NCBI GenBank assembly: GCA_028292405.1
Contig: JAQGMJ010000028.1
Span: 145,962-209,961 of the forward strand
Length of the DNA: 64,000 nt
Reading direction: 5' to 3'
Source: Betaproteobacteria bacterium
GTDB taxonomy: Bacteria > Pseudomonadota > Gammaproteobacteria > Burkholderiales > JAEUOS01
Position 1 is the first letter of the stretch. The number at the start of each line of letters is the position of its first letter. Positions 17,866 to 26,425 of this stretch are shown here, piece by piece. A program made the translations under genes and the position numbers. The notes under the pieces were generated by a model. The model worked only from the letters and a program-made list of their open reading frames with translations. It was not told the DNA's origin and made no database searches.

Positions 17866-18636
17866 TTATTCCGACGCTGTCGCCGGCTTCACCGCGTCGT
17901 CGCCGATCAGCTTGCCGCTGCCTTCCAGGCGCTGCGCCACGCGGGCGACGTTGGCCATCGACATGCGGTGCGCCTCGATCCAGCGCAGGTAGCCGGCGCG
18001 GAAGAATTCGAGTACGCGGGCGTCGTCCAGCGCCGCCAGCTTGGCCTCGTCGATCATCCACAAGCCGCGCAGCACCTGCTTCTGCCCGTTCTTTTCGATG
18101 GCGATCACCTTCGACTCCAGCAGGCCCAGCTCGGCCATGCGGTTGGCGAACTCGGCGGTGCGCTGCATTTCCGCGTGATAGGCGCGCAGGAAGGTCAGCA
18201 CCCGTTCCAGGTACTCGGACTCCTTGCCGTCGTCGTTGAACAGCGCGGTGCCCTTTTCCGTGTTCATCCCGGCATAGGTCTCGTCGACGCACACCAGGAA
18301 ACGATCCTTTTCCTGGGCGCCTGCCAGTATGAAAGGATAGCGGCGCGCGAAAGCCGGTATGTAAGTGCCCGCCTGCCAGACACCCTTGTCGTCGACGAAC
18401 AGGTTTTCGTTGTCGCGCAGGCCGAGCAGCGCGGCAACGTGGAAGGAGCCCGGCGCCTCGCCGACGAAGACGATCGGGTAGTCGCGCGCGACATCGGTGA
18501 ACTCGGTGCTGGCCACCGGCAGCGCGTTGGTCTTGGCCGCGAACTTGTAGTGGTCGGGCTCGATTTCGATCTTCAGCTTCTGGTGGTTCTCGCGATTCAG
18601 TGCGACGGCACGTTCATAAAATACGCTGCTGGACAT
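17866..18636 (-). CDS. SapC-family protein
   Basis: A 256-aa protein with the SapC-family pattern. It starts MSSSVFYERAVALN and contains FTDVARDYPIVFVG and a C-terminal helical region rich in Ala and Leu. SapC was named from the S-layer (surface-array) locus of Campylobacter, and homologues are common near exported surface proteins and secretion genes in Proteobacteria. There is no signal peptide, so it is probably cytoplasmic. Its neighbourhood with a type I outer-membrane protein and a giant adhesin fits a role in surface-protein production, but its biochemical function is not known. The start is the ATG of MSSSVF; the other frames in this region are shadows. Confidence 0.85.
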   Translation of the reverse strand: MSSSVFYERAVALNRENHQKLKIEIEPDHYKFAAKTNALPVASTEFTDVARDYPIVFVGEAPGSFHVAALLGLRDNENLFVDDKGVWQAGTYIPAFARRYPFILAGAQEKDRFLVCVDETYAGMNTEKGTALFNDDGKESEYLERVLTFLRAYHAEMQRTAEFANRMAELGLLESKVIAIEKNGQKQVLRGLWMIDEAKLAALDDARVLEFFRAGYLRWIEAHRMSMANVARVAQRLEGSGKLIGDDAVKPATASE

Positions 18637-18751
18637 ACGTTCCTCGAATGTGATGTTGACCTTTGCGAAGCGGGACTGTGTGTCAATTTGGTGCGCAAGT
18701 CAACAGGCCGGCAATGCGAATCGTGATGCATCGCACATTCCACGCCCGGCC

Positions 18752-18783
18752 ATGACAGCGCAATGACAGCGCAATGACAGCGG
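18752..18783 (+). repeat. 11-bp tandem repeat (ATGACAGCGCA x3)
   Basis: Two exact copies of ATGACAGCGCA are followed by a third with an inserted G (ATGACAGCGGCA), in the gap between the sapC start and the VOC/ABC operon. The length of one helical turn per unit suggests a possible protein-binding array, or simply slippage. Confidence 0.6.
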
Positions 18784-18926
18784 CATTGCATTGATCCACT
18801 TTGACAGTGTTCCCTCCTTTGGTGCGTCTTGCGCACGGCGGCGCCCTGCGTTTGGGAAACCATGGCGCCATCCCGTGCCATGCCCCGACGGGCGTCTGGC
18901 TCGACCGCTTTGCCTTCCCAGTGAAA

Positions 18927-18941
18927 TGGCATGGCGATTGC
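18927..18941 (+). promoter_or_regulatory. Sigma-54 promoter for VOC/ABC operon
   Basis: TGGCAT-GGCGA-TTGC matches the -24/-12 consensus TGGCAY-N5-TTGC with exact GG-N10-GC spacing. Predicted transcription start is near 18,953, about 42 nt before the VOC start codon. The sequence is almost identical to the atzF promoter (TGGCAT-GGGGA-TTGC). About 90 bp upstream lies GTGCG-N5-CGCAC, a possible activator site. Confidence 0.75.
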
Positions 18942-18994
18942 TGAATGGACACCATGCTCTTGCATCCCAGTCCGCATCCCTTACATCCATCCAT

Positions 18995-19498
18995 ATGATC
19001 ATCCACGGCCTATTCCACGTCGCCATCAAGACCAACGACCTTGAGGCCACGCGCTTTTTCTACTGCACGCTGATGGGCTTGAAGGAAGTCGCCCGCCCCG
19101 ACTTCGGCTACCCCGGCGCGTGGATCGCCTGCCCGCAACCGGGCGGTGCGGCGATCATCCACATCTACGCCGGCGGCCCCGCGCTGGGCCACGACGGCAA
19201 GACCGTCTCCGGCACCGCCGCCATCGACCACCTCTCGCTGGCCTGCTCCGGCTTTCACGAGTTCCGCGAACTGGTCGAGCGCAACGGCCTGCCTTACCGC
19301 GAGTTCCTGGTGCCCGGCACCACGCTCTGGCAACTCTTTGTCTACGACCCTTCCGGCGTGCAGCTCGAACTCACCTTCGAAGGCAGCGTCGAGAGCGGCC
19401 GCGCCCCCGACATGTCGCCCGGCCGCGCCTACGTCGCCGGCGCCAGTTTTTTCGATCCCGTCCCTTACATCAAACTCGGCAAAGGAGTCACCGCATGA
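18995..19498 (+). CDS. VOC-family (glyoxalase/dioxygenase-like) protein
   Basis: A 167-aa vicinal-oxygen-chelate protein. It begins MIIHGLFHVAIKTND, with the paired beta-alpha-beta-beta-beta modules of the family. Candidate metal ligands are His in FHVAIKT (about residue 8), His in AIDHLSLAC (about 82) and Glu in VQLELTFEG near the end. The ORF track begins far upstream, but this ATG starts the domain exactly and lies about 40 nt after a sigma-54 promoter. Its stop overlaps the start of the next gene (ATGA), so it is translationally coupled to the ABC importer. It may act on the imported compound or its product; substrate is unknown. Confidence 0.85.
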   Translation: MIIHGLFHVAIKTNDLEATRFFYCTLMGLKEVARPDFGYPGAWIACPQPGGAAIIHIYAGGPALGHDGKTVSGTAAIDHLSLACSGFHEFRELVERNGLPYREFLVPGTTLWQLFVYDPSGVQLELTFEGSVESGRAPDMSPGRAYVAGASFFDPVPYIKLGKGVTA

Positions 19499-20502
19499 AC
19501 CGCACCAAGGCCCAGGCACTCTCGTTGCAGTCCTTCCCGCGCCGCCGCCTGATGCTCGGCGCCATGGCCGTCTCGGCGATGGGCGTGGTGCGCTCGGCGC
19601 GCGCCGAAGACAAGTTGAAGATCGGCGTCTTTCCCTCTTCCTCTTCGGTGCCGATCTACGTCGGCATCGAGCGCGGCTACTTCAAGGAAGTCGGCATCGA
19701 GATCGAGGCCGTACCGATGAACACCCATCCGATCCAGGTGCAGGCGATCGTCGCCGGCGACATCGACGGCAGCTCCAACCTGGTGACCCTGGAAGGCGCC
19801 AACATCAACGGCCGCCGCCCCGGCACCCTCTCCTACATCTCGCTCAACGGCCAGAACGCGCAGTACATCACCGAGCAGTTCGTGGTCAAGCCCGGCAGCA
19901 CCGCCAAGACCATCAAGGACCTGAAGGGCGCGAAGATCTTCTGCGCCCCCGGCCCGGCCAACCTCGGCGCCGCCAAGGCCATCCTCAAGAGCGTCGGTCT
20001 GGAAGAAGGCCGCGACTACACCATGACCGAGCAGGGCATGGGCGTGCACATGGGCGCCATCCAGGGGGCCAACTTCGACGCCGGCTATACGCTCGAACCC
20101 CTCGGCACCATGATGATCAAGCAGGGCGTGGCCCGCCGCCTCGAAGGCGGCGTCATCGCCACCCACCTGCTGGGCCGGGTGGAAGCACAAGCCTATGCGG
20201 CCGGGGGACTTCTCTCCGGCAAGCTGCTGACGGAAAAGCCCGAGGTCGCCGCGCGTTATGCCAAGGCCTGGGCCAAGAGCGTGAAGGACGCCGGCAGCGA
20301 CCCGAAGGCGCGCGAATACCTGACCAAGTTCAACGTGCCCGCCGACCTGGTGCAGGCCGTGCCGCTGGCCAAGTTCACCATGATCAAGGATTTGAGACCG
20401 GCCGATTACGCCGACTTCCAGAAGTTCGTCGACCTCGGCGTCGACATGGGCGTGGTGAAGGACAAGATCGACGTCAAGACCATGCTCAAGTCCTATACCT
20501 GA
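19495..20502 (+). CDS. NMT1/THI5-like ABC transporter substrate-binding protein (Tat-type signal)
   Basis: A 335-aa periplasmic solute receptor of the NMT1/TauA/SsuA type. The true start is the ATG overlapping the VOC stop. The N-terminus carries PRRRLMLGAMAVSAMG, which could be a twin-arginine signal, with cleavage near SARA-ED. The mature protein opens LKIGVFPSSSSVPIYVGIERGYFKEVGIEIE, characteristic of the family. The receptor feeds the adjacent ATPase and permease. Family members bind sulfonates, pyrimidines, nitriles and other small organic molecules. The sigma-54 promoter upstream suggests a nitrogen-containing ligand, which is inference. Confidence 0.9.
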   Translation: MNRTKAQALSLQSFPRRRLMLGAMAVSAMGVVRSARAEDKLKIGVFPSSSSVPIYVGIERGYFKEVGIEIEAVPMNTHPIQVQAIVAGDIDGSSNLVTLEGANINGRRPGTLSYISLNGQNAQYITEQFVVKPGSTAKTIKDLKGAKIFCAPGPANLGAAKAILKSVGLEEGRDYTMTEQGMGVHMGAIQGANFDAGYTLEPLGTMMIKQGVARRLEGGVIATHLLGRVEAQAYAAGGLLSGKLLTEKPEVAARYAKAWAKSVKDAGSDPKAREYLTKFNVPADLVQAVPLAKFTMIKDLRPADYADFQKFVDLGVDMGVVKDKIDVKTMLKSYT

Positions 20503-20517
20503 ACACCATCGGCAGCA

Positions 20518-21354
20518 ATGAACACCCCGATCGACCTGATGAGCGCCATCACCGGCCCGGCCGCTAGCGGGCCCAGCGACCACCGCTGGTTTCCGCCGGG
20601 CACCCACATCACCGTGCGCGGCCTGACCAAGCGCTTCGGCGCCACCACCCTGTACGAAAACTTCAACCTCGACATCCCGCGCGGCCAGCTGATTTCGATC
20701 TTCGGGCCGAACGGCTGCGGCAAGAGCACCCTGATCAACATGATGTCGGGCATCTTGCCGATCGACGGCGGCGAGGTGCTGTTCGACGGTAAGGCGCTGC
20801 GCGACACGCGCATCGGCTACGTGTTCCAGAACTACCGCGAAGCCATGTTCCCCTGGCTGCGCGCGATCGACAACCTGCGCTATCCCCTCAAGTTCCTCAA
20901 GCTTTCCAAGGCGGAGAAGGACGCGCGGGTGGAAAGGATGATCGCGCGCTTCGACGTGAAGATCGACCTGCATCGCTACCCCTACGAGCTTTCCGGCGGG
21001 CAGCAGCAGATGGTCTCCATCATGCGCGCCCTCATCGTCGACCCCGAAGTGCTGTTCATGGACGAGCCTTTCTCCGCGCTGGATTACGAGATGACCCTCT
21101 TCATGCGCGAGCAATTGCAAAAGGTATTCATGGAAACCCGCACCACCACCCTCCTGGTCTCGCATGACCTTGAAGAAGCGGTGCACCTGGCCGACAAGAT
21201 TCTGCTGCTGACGCGCAAGCCCACGCATGTGGCCGACTACATTTCCTTCGATGCGCCGCGCCCGCGCGACACCGCGACCCTTTCCACTCCCGAGTTCGTG
21301 CGCGTCAAGGCGCACAGCCTCGAAGTGTTCCAGCGCGAGGTACGCAAGCCATGA
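20518..21354 (+). CDS. ABC transporter ATP-binding protein (TauB/SsuB type)
   Basis: A 278-aa ATPase subunit. Walker A is GPNGCGKST (about residue 63), the Q-loop is FQNYREAMFPW, the signature is LSGGQQQ (about 160), Walker B is VLFMDEP (about 180), and the switch His lies in LLVSHDLEEAVH. The length is typical for SsuB/TauB-like proteins, with about 30 extra N-terminal residues. It starts 15 nt after the receptor gene and its stop overlaps the permease start (ATGA), so all three subunits are one operon. Confidence 0.94.
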   Translation: MNTPIDLMSAITGPAASGPSDHRWFPPGTHITVRGLTKRFGATTLYENFNLDIPRGQLISIFGPNGCGKSTLINMMSGILPIDGGEVLFDGKALRDTRIGYVFQNYREAMFPWLRAIDNLRYPLKFLKLSKAEKDARVERMIARFDVKIDLHRYPYELSGGQQQMVSIMRALIVDPEVLFMDEPFSALDYEMTLFMREQLQKVFMETRTTTLLVSHDLEEAVHLADKILLLTRKPTHVADYISFDAPRPRDTATLSTPEFVRVKAHSLEVFQREVRKP

Positions 21355-22133
21355 AACCCTCGTTGAAAGAACACCTCCTCGCTCTCCTTGCCAAGCTGGC
21401 GCCCTTGTGGGGCGCGCTGGTGTTCGTCGCCTTGTGGTGGATCGCCACCAGCCTGAAGGTGATCGACCCGATCCTCCTGCCCTCGCCCGCCGATTCGGCC
21501 AAGGCGCTGTGGAAGGGCATGATGGGCGGCTCGCTGTGGCACGACTTCCTGCGCACTGTCACCCGCACCCTGCTCTCCTTCATCATCGCCGTGGCCATCG
21601 CGGTGCCGCTGGGCATCGTGCTCGGCTCTTCCGACAAGATCTACCGCGCGGTGGAATTCATCATCGACTTCTTCCGCTCCACCCCGGCCTCGGCGATGTT
21701 CCCCTTGTTCCTGGTGCTGTTCGGCGTCGGCGAGAAGACCAAGATCGCGGTGGCGGCTTTCGGCGCGGCGCTGGTGATCTTGTTCAACGTCGCCTACGGC
21801 GTGATGAACGCGCGCAAGCTGCGCCAGCTCGCCGCCCGCGTGATGGGCGCCTCGCGCATCGGCGTGCTGACGGATGTCACCTTCTGGGAGTCGATGCCGC
21901 AGACCTTCGTCGGCATGCGCTCCGGCGTCTCTCTCGCCCTGGTGATCGTCATCGTCGCCGAGATGTTCATCGGCTCCACCGACGGCCTGGGCCAGCGGGT
22001 GATCAACTCGCAAATGATCTTCGACATGCCCGAGATGTACGCCTCCATCTTCGCCGCCGGCGCGCTGGGCTACTGCCTGAACCTGCTGTTTCTTTCCATC
22101 GAGCGCAAGTTCGTCCACTGGGGCGGCAAGTAG
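21351..22133 (+). CDS. ABC transporter permease (TauC/SsuC type)
   Basis: A 260-aa inner-membrane permease with six or so hydrophobic segments, starting with LWGALVFVALWWIATSL. The EAA loop that docks the ATPase is the segment around AARVMGASRIGVLTDVTFWESMPQTFVGMRSG. The start codon overlaps the ATPase stop. As the last gene, it completes a VOC-receptor-ATPase-permease operon. The next gene is on the opposite strand 36 bases away. Confidence 0.93.
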   Translation: MKPSLKEHLLALLAKLAPLWGALVFVALWWIATSLKVIDPILLPSPADSAKALWKGMMGGSLWHDFLRTVTRTLLSFIIAVAIAVPLGIVLGSSDKIYRAVEFIIDFFRSTPASAMFPLFLVLFGVGEKTKIAVAAFGAALVILFNVAYGVMNARKLRQLAARVMGASRIGVLTDVTFWESMPQTFVGMRSGVSLALVIVIVAEMFIGSTDGLGQRVINSQMIFDMPEMYASIFAAGALGYCLNLLFLSIERKFVHWGGK

Positions 22134-22169
22134 CCGCGTCCAGGCCAACCCGGCCGCGCCAAGCCCGCA

Positions 22170-23033
22170 TCAAACCGGGCGCAGGTGCACCCACAGGTGC
22201 CAGCCGAGCGCCTTTTCCAGCGGCAGCGCGGTCACCGGCAGTGGCGGCGCGTGCATGAAGCGCTTGTAGGAGCGTACCACCTTGAAGCCGGAGAAGTCCC
22301 GCTCCACCTCGGCCAGGTCGTAGACCTTGGCGTAGGGATTGAGCGGGCCGTCGGTGTTGCGGTGGATGAAATTCTCCATCCGCAGGTACTTCCATAGTCC
22401 GACAGCGCGCGCGTTCGCCAGGTGCTGCCCGAGGATGCCTTGCTGCCCGAGGATGCCTTGCTGCTCGCGGCCCAGCAAATACAGGCCGAGCAAGCCGAGG
22501 CGCCGCACCAGGCTGATGGCCACCAGGTAGTTGAGCGACCAGCGCGCATAGAGCATCACCACCAGCTCGCCCTCGGGCTTGAGGATGCGGCGGATCTCGC
22601 GCTGCGCCGTGCGGATGTCCGGCACATGGTGCAGCACGCCGTGGCTGAACACCATGTCGAAGCTGCCGCTCTCGTAGGGAATCTGCAGCACGCTGCCCTG
22701 CTTGACCTCGCGGTGCGGCAGCTCGCGCAGCGACAGGCGCATCTGCACCCGCGTCACCGATTCCGGCGTCAGGTCCAGCCCAGACCAGATGGCGCCGCGG
22801 CGGATCAGCTGCTCCGAGTCGGCGCCCTGCCCCAGGCCGATCTCCAGCACGCTCTTGCCCTTGAAGTCGATGGCGTCCAGGCAGCCCAGGATGTGCCCTT
22901 CCTTCTCGTAGCGGAAGCGGTCGTAGTCGCGGAAAAAGGCCTCGTAGTCGCCGCGCCGCTGCTGCAGGCCGCCGACTTGCCAGTCGCCGCAGGGAAAGCG
23001 GTTCCAGAAATCCTGAATGTCTGACTCGTTCAT
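22170..23033 (-). CDS. Class I SAM-dependent methyltransferase
   Basis: A 287-aa methyltransferase. Motif I is [15 protein letters not shown] (about residue 62), followed by the acidic SGLDLTP and the later motif [17 protein letters not shown], a Methyltransf_11-like pattern. A hydrophobic stretch around [23 protein letters not shown] could touch the membrane. Next to it is a perfectly duplicated GILGQQ unit caused by an 18-bp tandem repeat. The substrate is unknown. It is convergent with the ABC operon and seems to be a single gene. Confidence 0.85.
   Translation of the reverse strand: MNESDIQDFWNRFPCGDWQVGGLQQRRGDYEAFFRDYDRFRYEKEGHILGCLDAIDFKGKSVLEIGLGQGADSEQLIRRGAIWSGLDLTPESVTRVQMRLSLRELPHREVKQGSVLQIPYESGSFDMVFSHGVLHHVPDIRTAQREIRRILKPEGELVVMLYARWSLNYLVAISLVRRLGLLGLYLLGREQQGILGQQGILGQHLANARAVGLWKYLRMENFIHRNTDGPLNPYAKVYDLAEVERDFSGFKVVRSYKRFMHAPPLPVTALPLEKALGWHLWVHLRPV
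22425..22464 (-). repeat. 18-bp tandem duplication inside methyltransferase gene
   Basis: CTGCCCGAGGATGCCTTG is present as two identical units followed by a partial third (CTGC). It is in frame and inserts a six-residue repeat (GILGQQ) in a helical region. Perfect identity suggests a recent or still-variable slippage event. Confidence 0.85.
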
Positions 23034-23374
23034 GCACCCTCTCGCTTATGCGCCATGCAAACGGCCGGCCTGGCCGGCAAGCTGGCGCGACTGTATTGGC
23101 GCCACATGACATGCCGCTGACACCGCGGCGCGACTCGATCCACCACGGAAAAGCCGCCGCCAAACCCGCAACTGGATGCCAATCCTGCCTCTTTTCGGTG
23201 GACCGGCGGCGCGGCGATTCCCCGAAGATGGCCTCACCCGGCACCACCTTTCAAGCGGGCCTGCGCCCGCGGCGCCGGGGACCGACGGCTCCGCAGAAGG
23301 GCCGTTGCACCGAAATAACGGCTCGCGCGGCCGGCCCCGCCGCCCCGCGCGATGCCCGCACCAAAGGAACCGCC
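23034..23374. other. Gene-free stretch upstream of chemoreceptor
   Basis: This 341-base gap between the divergent methyltransferase and chemoreceptor genes must hold both promoters. The track extends the chemoreceptor ORF through it, but the upstream codons encode a low-complexity Arg/Pro-rich string with no domain. I see no sigma-54 match, clear -35/-10 pair or terminator. Confidence 0.4.
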
Positions 23375-24985
23375 GTGAAAACCAGTACCCGCCTGTTCGG
23401 CATCATCGGCGCGGCCGTCGTCGGCGCGCTGCTGATCAGCTACATCGCGCTCGCCACGATGAAGACCCTGATGATGGATGAGCGCCGCGCCCAGCTCACC
23501 CACACCCTGCGCCTGACGCACAACATGATCGACGGCTTCTACAAGCGCTTCAAGGCCGGCGAGATCACCGAGAAGGAAGCCCAGGCGCGCGCCATGGCGG
23601 CGCTCGGCGGCCTGGCCGACGGCGACGACTATGTGTTCCTGCGCTCTTCCGACGGCGTCATGCTGGTGCACCCGGTGGCCGCGCGCATCGGCAAGGTCGA
23701 CAAGGGCAGCAAGACATCCGACGGCCGCAACAGCCCCGAGGTGTACAACGAACTGCTCTCCAAGGGCCCGATGGGCATCCTCACCATCTACACCAAGCGC
23801 CCCGGCGGCACCGAAGACCTGCCGAAACTGGCCGGCGTGATGAAGTTCGAGCCCTGGAGCTGGATCATCGGCAGCGGCTTTTACATCGACGACCTCGACG
23901 CCTCCTACTGGAACAGCAGCAAGCTGCTGCTGGCCGTCTGCGGCGCCCTGGCGCTGGTGATCGGCGTGCTCGGCGTGCGCCTGGCGCGCAGCGTGATCGG
24001 CGAACTCGGCGGCGAGCCGGCCTACGCCGCGCGCATGGCCCAGGCCTTGGCCAGCGGCGATCTGACGCAGACCATCGAGACCCGCGGCCGCGACGACAGC
24101 CTGACCGGTTCGCTGCGCCAGATGCAGCGGAGCCTGAAGAACATGGTGCAGGAGATGCACGCCGCCTCCGCTCATCTCGACGAAGCCTCCACCGGCCTGG
24201 TGCAGGAAATGGACGGCGTGCGCCAGCGCGCCCACCAGGCCGCCGACTCCACCACCGCCACCGCCAGCGCGATCCAGGAAATGACTTCCTCCATCGCGCT
24301 GGTGTCGCAAAGCGCCGGCGAAGCCGAGGCAAATTCGCGCCACGCCACGGCTCTCGCCGCCGACGGCGAGGCCCTGGTGACGGACGCCACCAACGGCATC
24401 CGCCGCATTGAAACCGATCTCGCGCAAGCCACCGAGTCCGTCACCGGCCTGGTGACGCGCGCCGCCGACATCTCCAGCGTCGCCATCGTGATCCGCGAAA
24501 TCGCCCAGCAGACCAACCTGCTGGCGCTCAACGCCGCCATCGAAGCAGCCCGCGCCGGCGAGCAGGGCCGCGGCTTCGCGGTAGTGGCCGACGAAGTGCG
24601 CAAGCTCGCCGAGCGCACCGCCGCGGCCACCAGCCGCATCACCCAGATGACCACCGAAGTGCGCACGGACGTGGACGCCGCTGTCGCCGGCATGCAGGCG
24701 ATCCGCCCGCAAATGATCCAGGGCGTCGAACTCACCGAGCGCACCGGCAAGGCTTTGGCCGATATCCGCAGCGGCGCCCGCGACACTCTCGGCAAGATCA
24801 GCGAAGTGGCGCTGGCCTCCGCCGAGCAGGCCGCCGCCAGTAGCGCGATCGCCGCCAACGTCGAATCCATCACCGCGATGATCAGCGCCTCCAGCACCGC
24901 CGCCGAAGCCGCCGACAGCGCCGTCAAGCGCATCCGCGGCCTGGCGGGCTCGCTGCGGGAGTCGGTAGTGCGCTTCAAGGTTTGA
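23375..24985 (+). CDS. Methyl-accepting chemotaxis protein with sCache_2 sensor
   Basis: A 536-aa transmembrane chemoreceptor. I chose the GTG start because AAAGGAA lies 5 nt upstream and the first transmembrane helix ([19 protein letters not shown]) follows at once. Residues about 30-185 form a single-Cache (sCache_2) domain with the [15 protein letters not shown] helix and [15 protein letters not shown] end. TM2 ([18 protein letters not shown]) and a HAMP-like region follow. The signalling domain has the hairpin tip [21 protein letters not shown] (short form of the conserved tip) and [13 protein letters not shown]. No C-terminal CheR-docking pentapeptide is seen. sCache_2 receptors often sense small organic acids. 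No che genes are nearby. Confidence 0.93.
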   Translation: MKTSTRLFGIIGAAVVGALLISYIALATMKTLMMDERRAQLTHTLRLTHNMIDGFYKRFKAGEITEKEAQARAMAALGGLADGDDYVFLRSSDGVMLVHPVAARIGKVDKGSKTSDGRNSPEVYNELLSKGPMGILTIYTKRPGGTEDLPKLAGVMKFEPWSWIIGSGFYIDDLDASYWNSSKLLLAVCGALALVIGVLGVRLARSVIGELGGEPAYAARMAQALASGDLTQTIETRGRDDSLTGSLRQMQRSLKNMVQEMHAASAHLDEASTGLVQEMDGVRQRAHQAADSTTATASAIQEMTSSIALVSQSAGEAEANSRHATALAADGEALVTDATNGIRRIETDLAQATESVTGLVTRAADISSVAIVIREIAQQTNLLALNAAIEAARAGEQGRGFAVVADEVRKLAERTAAATSRITQMTTEVRTDVDAAVAGMQAIRPQMIQGVELTERTGKALADIRSGARDTLGKISEVALASAEQAAASSAIAANVESITAMISASSTAAEAADSAVKRIRGLAGSLRESVVRFKV

Positions 24986-25042
24986 TGCAACACTCGGCAT
25001 CCCCGCTGCCGCCTGATCATCCTCACTGTCACCGGGCACGTC

Positions 25043-25177
25043 TCCTCCCTTTCAAAGGGAGGCCGAATCGAAAACCCGGGCGCGGATGGGAGACATGGCA
25101 TAGTGCGCGCAGCGCACTCACCTCTCACCTTCCCTTTCAAGGGGAAGGCCGAAACGGGACCCGGGCGGGGATGGGGT
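25043..25177 (+). repeat. Two copies of a ~48-bp palindromic intergenic repeat
   Basis: Copy 1 begins CCTCCCTTTCAAAGGGAGG and copy 2 CCTTCCCTTTCAAGGGGAAGG. Each is a hairpin followed by the shared tail CCGAA..ACCCGGGCG.GGATGGG. They lie about 85 bp apart downstream of the chemoreceptor gene and look like a dispersed REP-like extragenic element, possibly acting as a transcription end. Confidence 0.7.
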
Positions 25178-25341
25178 CAAGCCACACCACCGCTCAATCC
25201 TCTAGCTGGCGACTATCACCGTGAAGCCTTGTTCAGATTTCTTTTTTTTCCCTGTTTGCCAATGCACTCTCGGCGTTTGCGATGTGGCAGTGCCGGGGTG
25301 AAGGACCTTGCTTGCCTCCACCGGATTTCGTGTTGGGGCTC

Positions 25342-25467
25342 ATGGCCATGACAAGTCGCTGCGAGAAAATCGATCCCGCCAATGCGCCGCTCTACAAGGC
25401 CGAGCTCGAAGCTGCGGACAAAAACAGCGATGTAGAGGCTATTCGGAAGTTGCCCGATTACCCGTAA
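25342..25467 (+). CDS. Possible 41-aa ORF or gene remnant
   Basis: A short ORF (MAMTSRCEKIDPANAPLYKAE...) in the 650-base stretch after the chemoreceptor. Its composition is more protein-like than the flanking DNA, with a charged helix ELEAADKNSDVEAIRK, but I know no homologue. It may be a small protein or the remnant of a larger gene. The rest of 24,986-25,637 holds only the palindromic repeats and nothing else I can support. Confidence 0.25.
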   Translation: MAMTSRCEKIDPANAPLYKAELEAADKNSDVEAIRKLPDYP

Positions 25468-25637
25468 CCGCTCACGGCAGCCGCGGAAAAATAATCGGCG
25501 AACTGTCCGGGAAAGAATTGCTTGAGACCTGCGGTATGACTCTCGGCTTATTTACGAAGCCTCATTAAGGCCGCCTCAAGCTTCACCAAGGCTGCCTCGA
25601 TTGTTGCATCGGTAGCTTCGGATTCCGGCAACTGGCG

Positions 25638-26111
25638 CTAGGGCTTGCCGCCCTTCGCATCCCGCGCCGCCTTGACCACGTCGACCGGCTCGTTCGACGG
25701 CAGCTTTTGCTTGCGCAACTGTTCGGCGCTGCGCGCGGCTGCCGCGCTGGAGGCGGGCATGTCGCCGGCCTTGCCGGTGGTGATGCGGCCGTCGCGCGCG
25801 ACATGGCCGTATTCGCCAGCGCGGACGGCGGTTTCGCCGGCGCGCGGGGCGCCGGCGGCGGGGCGCTGGCGCGTTTCGAGGGCGCTGCGGGCGTCGCGTT
25901 CGCGGGCTTTGGCGTCCTTCAGGCATTGCGGGCGGGTGGCGCCTTGCGCGCATTGGGCCTGTTCGGTTCTGGACTGGGCGGCGATGCGCTGTTTTCCGGT
26001 GGCGTAGTCGGCGGCCGAGAGGGCAGCGGCATGGGCGGCGGAGGCGCAGCTAAGGAGGAGCGCGCAGGTGAGCAGCGGGAGGGTTGCGGGGTAGCGCGGG
26101 GATTTTGGCAT
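25638..26111 (-). CDS. Hypothetical periplasmic protein
   Basis: A 157-aa protein with a clear signal peptide (LPLLTCALLLSCASAAHA). The Cys in LLSCAS might be a lipobox, but cleavage at AHA-AA looks more natural. The mature part is Ala/Arg-rich and helical: it starts LSAADYATGKQRI, has two Cys residues around QCAQGATRPQC and a charged segment KDAKARERDARSALE. Such short secreted proteins are common and uncharacterised in Burkholderiales. Function unknown. It is read in the same direction as the small gene upstream. Confidence 0.65.
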   Translation of the reverse strand: MPKSPRYPATLPLLTCALLLSCASAAHAAALSAADYATGKQRIAAQSRTEQAQCAQGATRPQCLKDAKARERDARSALETRQRPAAGAPRAGETAVRAGEYGHVARDGRITTGKAGDMPASSAAAARSAEQLRKQKLPSNEPVDVVKAARDAKGGKP

Positions 26112-26425
26112 GGCCTGGGCTCCCTTCGATTGGCGCGGGCGGCGCTGGCGTTGACGGCGTGGGCTGCGGTTTGCATCGCCAGTATGAGGCCAGGGGCGGA
26201 ATCGCGCGGGGCGCGGCCGGCTCGTCAGGGGCCGACGCCGGCGCGCGGGAGAGGTCGGGTTGCATTGCCCGTGACAGGAATGCGAAATGGCAGTTCCACG
26301 GCAAGGCCGGGCGAAAGGCGGCGCGCGCGGGCAGGCGGGGGCCTTGCCTGAAACTTGATGATCAAGGCGGCGTTGGCCGCACGCCTGCCCTGCAAAAGGC
26401 GCCGGCGAGGCCTGCTGTCGCGGTG
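26112..26425. other. Gene-free stretch between two small hypothetical genes
   Basis: These 314 GC-rich bases separate the two minus-strand small genes. Overlapping ORFs here are shadows, with Arg/Gly/Pro-rich composition. No convincing hairpin-plus-T terminator or consensus promoter was seen. Confidence 0.4.

Noticed and set aside
18774-18790. TGACAG-CGGCA-TTGCA as a second sigma-54 promoter before the VOC gene
   Set aside because: It lacks the essential GG of the -24 box; the site at 18,927 is far better and closer to the start.
19465-21315. 616-aa minus-strand ORF over the ABC importer
   Set aside because: Antisense to receptor and ATPase genes that have clear Walker and signature motifs.
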